Below, in pieces: positions 52,726 through 61,280 of a stretch of DNA of 64,000 nt. The notes under the pieces are model-generated. The model had not been told where the DNA came from. It worked only from the letters and a program-made list of their open reading frames with translations, and searched no databases. Origin of the DNA: Hyperoodon ampullatus. Its lineage: Eukaryota; Chordata; Mammalia; Artiodactyla; Ziphiidae. Positions within the stretch are counted from its first letter, which is position 1. Each line of letters begins with the position of its first letter. The stretch lies in the NCBI GenBank assembly GCA_949752795.1, contig CATKHW010000008.1:2294001-2358000 (forward strand), given 5' to 3'. Made by a program: the position numbers and the translations under genes.

Positions 52726-53521
52726 GGAGACATATCAATACATAGGTTTTATGATTCTTACTAATCAGATATATTCCTCTGTGGGAAATATGGGGGTTTG
52801 AGTCCCTTTCACTGAGGAAGGTGTAGGGATTGTCTCTTCCGTACTTGGTTTTTGGAACGGTACCTGTACTAATATCAAACTCTGGTTTTATGCATCACCC
52901 CACCTCTCCTTCCCCCTTAAGCAGGCATAAGTGTGTTTTCTAAATGTGAGACTCTGTTCTCTTTCCTAACTCAGTTCATGTGTAGCCATGTTTACAGGAC
53001 CTTCATAATTGATATCTTATGATAAGTTTCTTTTTCTCTGTGACTTATTTCACTTAGAATCAGCGTACCTGAATCCACTCATTTTGCTGCTACTGGCCTT
53101 ATGACATTGATTTCATGGCTGAGGGATATTCCATCGTACGTAAGTACCACAATTTCTTGAACCATTTTTGTCTTTCCTGGGATATTTATGGTGTTCCCAA
53201 GTTGAGGTTCTTGTAAGCAGTGCGGCCCTAAATTTTGGGGTGGCCCTGTCTTATTGATTTTCAGTTTTCCCAAGGTATATTCCCTAGACTGGAAGTGCCC
53301 TTGGCTCTGTAGCTCTGTTGTTTACTTGTTTTAGGGAACAAAATGTACTCCTCCAGAGAGGCAGTTGGCAATTTACATCCCACCCATCAGCATAACTAGG
53401 CTCCCTTTTCTCCAGGGACAGTGTTGCCTTTCTAGTTTTTACACATTTTGCAGATGTCCCTTTTGTCTGGTGGGAAGTGATACTGCTTTGTAGTGCAGAT
53501 TTGCATTGCCTGCTTGCTTGC
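52629..53521 (-). mobile_element. LINE-1 3' fragment, unit 10/11
   Basis: T-run to palindrome. The ORF2-like frame 53284-53538 (84 codons) carries LPLWRS and RATEP, with a second open stretch at 53079-53273. Confidence 0.82.
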
Positions 53522-54467
53522 TCGGCCAAAAAGGGCATATGCGTTTTTCCCTGAATATATTCAGGGGAAAACGCATACGCACTTTTTGGCGCATTGCATC
53601 ATTGTCGAAGTTGTGCCCCTCTTCCTGTGCTTTAAAGGTGATTCCAATTTACCTCTTGAAATCTGTTTCCTGCTATTCTGGCTCGCTTTCAAGTCCACCT
53701 CGTTGCCTTCCCTCGACATATTTTTGGACGAGAGTTTTCCTTTATTACTCTGCCCGTTTGTGAATTGCTGTGCCCCTGAGCTCCATTTTTCAACTCGTTT
53801 TTTGTGAGCTAACCACAAGTCCAAAATTTTGTTTCAGGACCTATACTGGTTCCCGGCGGGTGGCTGAGACTTTGGCTAATACTTCTTCCTGCCAGGAAAT
53901 TAGAGTGACTAATGCCGGTCCAAATGCCTAACAGCTACTCTCTCATTGGTTGTCCATCTTCCCTTTTATCATCCGCCAAATTGGCAACATGTGAGAACCA
54001 GGAGGTTAAAGGTGGGGCTGACTCTCCAAGTTGGGACATTGATAGTAAAGCATTTGGAAATTCAAATCGGAGCACCAGGTAAGGGAATATTAGTTGAGTT
54101 TTAGAAACCTTTTATATTCCCAGTGTGTCCATTCTCTAGGTTTCCCATGCATGTAATAGCTGTAGTAATATTTCCTTCAACCTGGAGAGTTGGGACCCGT
54201 GGAATGTGTGCCACGCATTATTGCTTTAAATGGTCTGCATTTGCTCACCGAATCTCACCAATCCTCTCAGTCCCAAGTGTCCTGCCTTATGCCACATCCA
54301 GCTTTCTTTGTAGATAGGGTCATTCCAGGTTTGATCAGATCCCCTGAAGGAATTGTAAAGAATTTCCCTGTTTTTTTGTTTTGTTTTTGAAATTCCTTTT
54401 TATATTGGGTTTGATCTGATTCTCACTGCCATGTTTATGCCAGTTAGGACACACTTGATTCCCTTAC
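52726..54467 (+). repeat. L1-satellite unit 11 (1742 bp)
   Basis: The longest unit, with a few extra bases near 54011 (GGTTAAAGGTGGGGCTG). It shares the conversion tract with unit 10, and its palindrome carries matched changes in both arms. Confidence 0.9.
53522..53593. repeat. 72-bp palindrome, unit 11 (paired change)
   Basis: Arm position 28 is T-to-C on the left (53549) with the partner A-to-G on the right (53566). A further left-arm C-to-T change beside it gives a G:T wobble if the arms fold. Confidence 0.9.
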
Positions 54468-55261
54468 GGAGACATATCAATACATAGGTTTTAAGATTCT
54501 TACTTGTCAGATATATTCCTCCGTGGGAAATATGGGGTTTTGAGTCCCTTTCACTGAGGAAGTTGTAGGTATTTTCTATTCCGTAGTTGGTTTTTGGAAT
54601 GGTACATGTACTAATAGCAAACTCTGGTTTTATGCATCACCCCACCTCCCCTTCCCCCTTAAGCAGGCAAAAGAGTGTTTTCTAAATGTGAGACTCTGTT
54701 CTCTTTCCTCACTCATTTCAGGTGTAGCCATGTTTACAGGACCATCATAAGTGGTATCTTATGATAAGTTTATTTTTCTCTGTGACTTATTTCACTTAGA
54801 ATCATCGTACCTGAATCCACTGATTTTCTGGTACTGTCCTTATGACATTGATTTCATGGCTGAGGGATATTCCATCGTATGTAAGTACCACAATTTTTTG
54901 AAACATTTTTGTCTTTCCTGAGATACTTAAGTTGTACCTTCGTTGAGGTTCTTGTAAGCAGTGCAGCCCTATATTTTGGGGTGGCTCTGACTTATTGATT
55001 TTCAGTTTTCCCAAGGTATATTCCCTAGACTGGAAGTGCCCGTGGCTCTGTAGCTCTGTTGTTACCTGTTTTGGGGAAAACATTGCACTCCTCCAGAGAG
55101 GCTGTTGACAGTTTACATCCTGCCCATCAGCATAACTAGGCTCCCTGTTCTCCATGGCCTGTCTTGCCTTTCTGGTTTTTACACATATTGCAGATGTCCC
55201 TTTTGACCGGTGTGAAGTGCTACTTCTTTGTAGTGCAGATTTGCATGGCCAGCTTGCTTGC
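54371..55261 (-). mobile_element. LINE-1 3' fragment, unit 11/12
   Basis: T-run to palindrome. It contains the longest minus-strand frame of the array (54802-55278), described separately. Confidence 0.82.
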
Positions 55262-55278
55262 TGGGCTAAAAAGGGCAT
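54802..55278 (-). pseudogene. LINE-1 ORF2 C-terminal remnant, unit 12 (158 codons open)
   Basis: Here small indels have joined the two open stretches that are separate in other units. The N-terminal part has the PLWRS and LKQ-like pattern of the L1 ORF2p C-terminus. The later part (TLGKLKINK then PPQN then LTYDGISLSHEINVI) lies partly out of the original L1 frame. In the true L1 frame that DNA reads TPKF.AAL.T...TW, which is the expected ORF2p pattern. The frame is therefore an accident of decay within a single unit and not a selected protein. Confidence 0.65.
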
Positions 55279-55333
55279 ATGCGTTTTTTCCTGAATATAT
55301 TCTGGAGAAAACGCATATGCAATTTTTGGCCAA
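55262..55333. repeat. 72-bp palindrome, unit 12
   Basis: Outer left arm changed to TGGGCTAA. Both arms carry CATATG in place of CGTATG/CATACG. That matched change could be two independent CpG losses. Confidence 0.85.
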
Positions 55334-56109
55334 GTGCATCATTGTCGACAATGATCCCCTCTTTCTGTGCTTAAAATGCGATTCCAAAGTACCTCTTGAA
55401 CTTTGTTTCATGCTATTGTGCCTCGTTTTCAAGTCCGCCTCTTTGCCAACGCTCAACAGATTTTTGGACCATTGTTGTCCTTTATTACGCTGCCAGTTTG
55501 TGAATTGCTGTGCCCCAGAGCTCCATTTATTCAACTCGTTTTTTGTAAGCTGACAGCAAATCCACAATTTTGGTTGAGGACCTATACTGGTTCCTGGCGG
55601 GTGGCTGAGACTTTGGTAAATTTTTCTTCCTGATGGGAAATTAGAGTGACATGTGCCCGTCCAAATGCCTAACAGCTACTCTCTCATTGGTTCTCCCTCT
55701 TCCCTTTCATCCTCTGCCAAATTGGCAACCTGTGCGAACCAGGAGGTTAAAGGGTCTGTCTCTCCAAGTTGGGAGCTTGATAGTAAAGCAGTTGGAAACT
55801 CAAAGCGGAGCACCGGGATAGGGACTATTAGTTGAGTTTTAGAATCCTTTCATATTCACAGTCTGTCCATTCTCTACGTTTCCCATACATGTTATAACTG
55901 TAGTGATATTCCCTTTTACCTGTCGAGTTGGAACCCATGGAATTGGTGGCATGCATTATTGCTTTAAACGGTCTGCATTTTCTCATCCAATCTCACCAAT
56001 CCTCTCAGTCCCAAGTGTCCAGTCTTATGTCTCATCCAGCTGTCATTTTAGATGGGGTCATTCCAGGTTTCATCAGAACACCTGAAGGAATTGTGTTAGA
56101 ATTTTGCTG

Positions 56110-56500
56110 TTTTTTTGTTTTGTTTTTGAAATTCATTTATATAATGAGGTTGAGCTGATTTTCACTGACGTGTTTATGCCGGTCTAGACACACTTGATTC
56201 CCTTACGGAGACATATCAATACGTAGGTATTAAGATTCTTACTAGTCAGATATATTCCTCTGCGGGAATAAGGCTGTTGAGTCCGGTTCACTGAGGAAGG
56301 AGTAGGTATTGTCTCTTCTGTATTTGGATTATGCAATGGTACCTGTGCTAATATCAAACTCTGGTTTTGTTCATCTCCCCACCTCTCCTTTCCCCTTAAG
56401 CAGGCATAAGTACGTTTTCTAAATGTGAGACTCTGTTCTCTTTCCTAATTCTGGTCATGTGTAGCCATGCTTACATTTCCTTCATAAGTGATATCTTATG
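56110..56500 (-). mobile_element. LINE-1 3' fragment, truncated, unit 12/13
   Basis: T-run and L1 3' UTR part only. It is cut at the array edge, before the ORF2 remnant begins in other units. Confidence 0.75.
56207..56500 (+). repeat. L1-satellite partial unit 13 (294 bp), diverged
   Basis: It contains only the first 294 bp of a unit, ending at GATATCTTATG, where the next unit bases should be ATAAG. It is roughly 10% different from the consensus (by eye), for example GGGAATAAGGCTGTTGAG in place of GGGAAATATGGGGTTTTGAG. Confidence 0.88.
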
Positions 56501-56878
56501 TCAGAATGCTCCACGTCTCTTGTCATTACAATGCTCCATGAAACCTGTCATCACAATGCTCCGTGACTCCAGTCATCACAATGCTTCATGACCTTTGTCA
56601 TCATAATGGTCCATGCCCTGGTCACACAAGGCTCTGTGATCTTTGTCACTACAATGCTCCATGCCCTTGTCATCACAATGCTCCATGCCCACAGTCATCA
56701 CAATAATCCATGAAAATTGTCAGACCAATGATCCTTGCTCTCGTCACACGAGGCTCTGTGATCTTTGTCACCACAATGCTCCATGAACTTTTCTTCACAA
56801 TGCTCTGTGTCCCTTGTCATCACAATGCTCCATGCCTTTGTCAGCAAAATGCTCCATGACACTTGTCATCACAAGGCT

Positions 56879-57400
56879 CCATGGCCCTCTCATCACAATG
56901 CTCCAGGACCTTCTCATCGCATTGCTCCATTCCTTTCTCATCACAATGCTCCATGACACCTGTCATCACAGTACTCCATGAATATTTTCAGCCCAGTGCT
57001 CCATGACCTTCTCATCACAATGCTCCATAACCCATGTCATCACAATGCTACATGACCACAGCCATCAAAATGATCCATGCCACTTGTCATCAGAATATTC
57101 CATGCGCTTGTCATCCCCATGCTCCATGACCCCTGTAATCACAATGGTCCTTGACGCTTGTTTTCACATAGCTCCATGACACTTGTCATCACGGTGCTCC
57201 ATGCCTTTGTCAGCAAAATGCTACATGACCTTGTCATCACAGTGCTCCATGCACTTGTCCTCACAATTCTCCATTACCAGTGTCATCACAATCCTCCATG
57301 AACCTTGGGATCACATTGATTCATGCCCTTGTCATCACAGTGCTCCATGATTCTTGAAATAAAAATGATCCATGACCTCTCTCATCACAATGCTCCAAAC
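56879..57400 (+). repeat. HOR block matching 10421-10960
   Basis: Same run of unusual unit variants as the left-side block about 46.4 kb away. A diverged partial copy of its second half follows at about 57720-57900 (GCCTTTGTCAGCAAAATG then CTTGGGTTCACATTG), so the block was also duplicated locally. Confidence 0.7.
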
Positions 57401-58044
57401 ACTTGTGATCACAATGTTCCATAACACTTGTCATCACAATGCTCCATAACACTTGTCATCACAACGCTCCATGATGCCTGTCATCACAATAATCCATGCC
57501 CTTGTCATCACAATGCTCCATTAGCACTGTCATGACAATGCTTCATGACCCCTGACAACACAATGATCCGGGACTCTTATCATCAAAATGCTCCATGACA
57601 CTTGTCATCACGATGATCCATGCCCTTGCCATACCAATGCTCCATGACACCTGTAATCACAATGCTCCGTGACTCTTGTCATCACAGTGCTCCATTACCC
57701 TTGTCATCAAAATGCTCCATGCCTTTGTCAGCAAAATGCTTCATGACATTGTCATCACAATGCTCCATGCACTTGACATCACAATACTCCTTTCCCATTG
57801 TCATCAAAATACTCGGTGAACCTTGGGTTCACATTGCTTCATGCCCTTGTCATCAAAATGATCCATGCTTCTTGAAATGAAAATGTTCATTGACCTCTGT
57901 AATCACAATGTTCCTAACCCTTGTGATCACATTGTTCCATAACACTTGTCATCACAACGCTCCATGATGCCCGTCATCACAATGCTGCATGAAATTTGTC
58001 ATCAAAATGCTCAATACATTTGTCATCACAATACTCCCTGACAC

Positions 58045-58760
58045 TTGTCATCAGAATGCTCCTTGAACACTGTCATGAAAAGGCTCCATGCCTTTTTCAT
58101 CACAGTGCTCCATGCCCTTTTCATCACAATGCTCCATGCTAGTATCATCACAATACTCCACAAGCTTGTCATCAGAATGCTCCATGACCCTTGTCATCAC
58201 AATGATACATTACACCTGTCATCAAAATGCTCCGTTTCCCTTGTCATTACAGTGCTCCATGACGCTCGTCATCCCAATTATCCATGACCTTCTCATCACA
58301 ATGCTCCACGGTCTTGTGATCACAATGCTCAATTCCCTGGTCATCACAGTGCTCCATGTCCCTTGTCATCACAATTCTCCACGTCCTTGTCATCACAATG
58401 CTCCATGACCCTTCTCGTCACAAAGTTACATGCTATTTTCATCACAATTATCCATGCACTTGTCATCACAATGCTCCATGACACCTGTCATAGCAAGTTC
58501 CATGTGCTTGTCATCACAATGTTTCACGACGTTGGCATCAAAATTCTCAATGTCCTTGGTCATCACAATGCTCCATGCCCTTGACATCACAATGCTCCAT
58601 GACACTTCTCATCACAGTGCTCCAAGCGCTTGTCATCACAATGCTCCATTACCTTTGTCATCACAATCCTCCATGACAATTGTCATCACAATGCTCCATG
58701 CCATGGACATCACAATGAACCATGACATAGGTCATCACAATGCTCCCTGACACCTGATTT
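58045..58760 (+). repeat. HOR block of the CAAGCTTG-containing type, right side copy 1
   Basis: HindIII-bearing unit (about 58160), D module (about 58485) and A-like module (58717) in the same order as 11040-11760 and 33930-34660. Confidence 0.7.
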
Positions 58761-60659
58761 CACAATACTCCATGACGTTTTCTTCACAGTGCTCCATGCC
58801 CTTGTCATCACAACGTGCAATGCCCACTGTCATCACAATAATCCATGAAATTTTTCAGACCGATGCTCCATGTCCCTGTCATCACAAGCTCCATGCACTT
58901 GTCATCACAATGCTCCATGATACATGTCATCACAATGCTCCTTGACTCCAGTCATCACAATGCTTCAAGACATTGTCATCACAATGGTCCATGCCCTCAT
59001 CATCACAAGTCTCTGTGACATTTGTCACCAAAATGCACCATGAACTTTTCATCACAGTGCTCTGTGACCCTTGGCATCACAATGCTCCATGCCTTTGTCA
59101 GCACAATGTTCCATGACACTTGTCATCACAATGCTCCATGAGCTTGTCAGCACAATGCTCCATGACCGATGTGATCACAATGTGCCATGCGGTTGTCATC
59201 ACAATGCTCCACATCCTTGTCATCACAATGCTCCATAAACATTGTCATCACAATGCTCCATGCACTTCTCATGAAAATGCTCTCTCACCACTGATATCAC
59301 AATGTTCCATCACTAGTCATCACAATACTCCCTCACCCCTGTCATCACAATGTTCCATGACCCCTATCATCACAATGCTACATGCCGTTATCATCACAAT
59401 GCACCACTCCCTTGTCATCAAAATGCTCCATGACCTTTGTCGTCACGAAGCTCCATGACCCATGGCATCACAATGCTCCAAGCCATTGTCATCACAATGC
59501 TTCATGAAGCCTCTCATCACATTGCTCCATGCTCTTGTCATGAAAAAGCTCCATGACACTTGTCATCACAATGCTCGATGCCCTTCTCATCACAATGCTC
59601 CATGACCTTGTCATTACAATGCTCCATGAGCCATGTATCACAGTGTTCCGTGTCCTGGTCATCACAATGCTCCATGCCAACTCCCATCACAATAATCCAT
59701 GAAAATTTTCAGACAAATGCTCCATGCCCTTGTCATCACAAAGCTCCATGACGCCTGTCATCACAATGCTGGATGCCCTACTCATCACAATGCTCATGAC
59801 CTTGTCATTACAATCCTATATGACCCATGTATCACATTGTTCCGTGTCCTTGTCATCACAATGCTCCATGCCCACTCTCATCACTATAATCCATGAAAAC
59901 ATTCACACAAGTTCTCCATGCGCTTATCATCACAACGCCCCATGACGCTCATCATCACAATTATCCATGGTCTTCTCATCACAATGCTCCATAACATTTG
60001 TCATCACAATGCTCAATACACTTGTCATCACAATGCTCCCTGACTCTTGCCATCAGTATGCTCCTTGAACACTGTCATGACAGGCTCCATGCCTTTTTCA
60101 TCACAATGATCCATGCCCATTTCATCACAATGCTCCATGACCCCGGTAATCACAATGCTCCTTTCCCTGGTCATCACAAAGCTCCATGATGCATGTCATC
60201 AGAATGCTCCTTGGACATCTCCCACAAGGCTCCATGCCCTTGTAATCACAATGTTCCAAGACCCCTGTAATCACAATGCTCCATGCCCCTTTTCATCAGA
60301 ATGCTCCATGAGACTTCTCATCACAAGGCTCCATGGTCTTCTCATCAGAGTGTTCCAGGACCTTGTCATCACAATGCTCCATGATCCCTTTCATCAGAAT
60401 ACTCCATGTACATTTTCAGCTCAATGCTCCATGATCTTCTCATCACAATGCTCCATGCTCCTTGATATCAAAATGATCCATGACCTCTGTCATCACAGTG
60501 CTCCAAACACTTGTGATCACATTGTTCCATAACACTTGTCATCACAACACTCCATGATGCCTGTCATCACAATACTCCTTGCCCTTGTCATCACAATGCT
60601 CCATGGCCTTCGTCATCACAATGCTCAATACACTTGTCATGACAATGCTCCCTGACACT

Positions 60660-61280
60660 TGTCGTCAGAATGCTTCTCGAACCCTGTCATGAAAAGGCTC
60701 TATGCCACTTTCATCACAATGCTCCATGTCCTTTTCATTACAATGCTCCATGCCATTGTCATCACAATACTCCACAAGCTTGTCTTCAGAATGCTCCATG
60801 ACCCTTGTCATCACAATGCTCCATGACCCCTGTCATTACAATGCTCCAGGCCCCTTGTCATTACAGTTCTCCATGACGCTCGTCATCACAATTATCCATG
60901 GTCTTCTCATCACAATGCTCCTCTGTCTTGCCATCACAATGCACCATGACACTTCAAATCACAATGTTACATGCTCTTGTAATCACATTCTCCATGCACT
61001 TGTCATCACAATGCTCCATGACCCCTGTCATAGCAAGCTCCATGTCCTTTTCATCACAGTGCTTCACGAACTTGTCATCAAAATTCTCAAAAGCCCTTGT
61101 CATCACAATGCTCCATGCCCTTTTCATCACAATGCTCCATGACCATTGTCATCACAATGCTGCATTACCTTTGTCATCACAATCCTCCATGACACTTGAC
61201 ATCACAATGCTCCATGCCATTGTCATCACAATGCACCATGACATAGGTCATCACAATGCTCCCTGATACCTGACTTCACA
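60660..61280 (+). repeat. HOR block of the CAAGCTTG-containing type, right side copy 2
   Basis: Repeats 58045-58760 about 2.5-2.6 kb further on. The D and A-like modules are offset by 2.54 and 2.52 kb, and the HindIII-bearing unit by 2.61 kb, so there are small internal length changes. Confidence 0.7.

Larger units (their letters stand above)
54468..56206 (+). repeat. L1-satellite unit 12 (1739 bp), diverged edge unit
   Basis: More scattered substitutions than units 1-11, for example CTGGGCTAAAAAGGG in place of CTTGGCCAAAAAGGG. This is the pattern expected near a satellite edge where homogenisation is weak. Confidence 0.88.
35357..56500 (+). repeat. L1-derived 1.74-kb satellite array (common cetacean satellite type)
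   Basis: Twelve complete units and a 294-bp partial unit lie head to tail. I counted units from the GGAGAC(A/T)TAT landmark, found at 35357, 37094, 38834, 40571, 42307, 44046, 45784, 47522, 49251, 50988, 52726, 54468 and 56207. The mean period is 1737.5 bp. Each unit holds an antisense LINE-1 3' fragment, a 72-bp palindrome about 795 bp from the landmark, and about 780-790 bp of sequence I do not recognise, ending in a T-rich run. From established knowledge, a tandem satellite of this size derived from L1 is characteristic of cetaceans. I saw no CENP-B box (TTCG with CGGG nine bases further on) in the units by eye. Array edges are ATG-sharing junctions with the minisatellite. Confidence 0.9.

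Noticed and set aside
54802..55278. 158-codon minus-strand frame as a possible domesticated L1 protein
   Set aside because: It mixes L1 and non-L1 frames, is open in only one unit, and lacks any catalytic domain.
35357..56500. CENP-B box in the L1-satellite units
   Set aside because: TTCG occurrences (for example TTCGTATTCAC, TTCGAAGTTGG) lack the required CGGG at the right distance.
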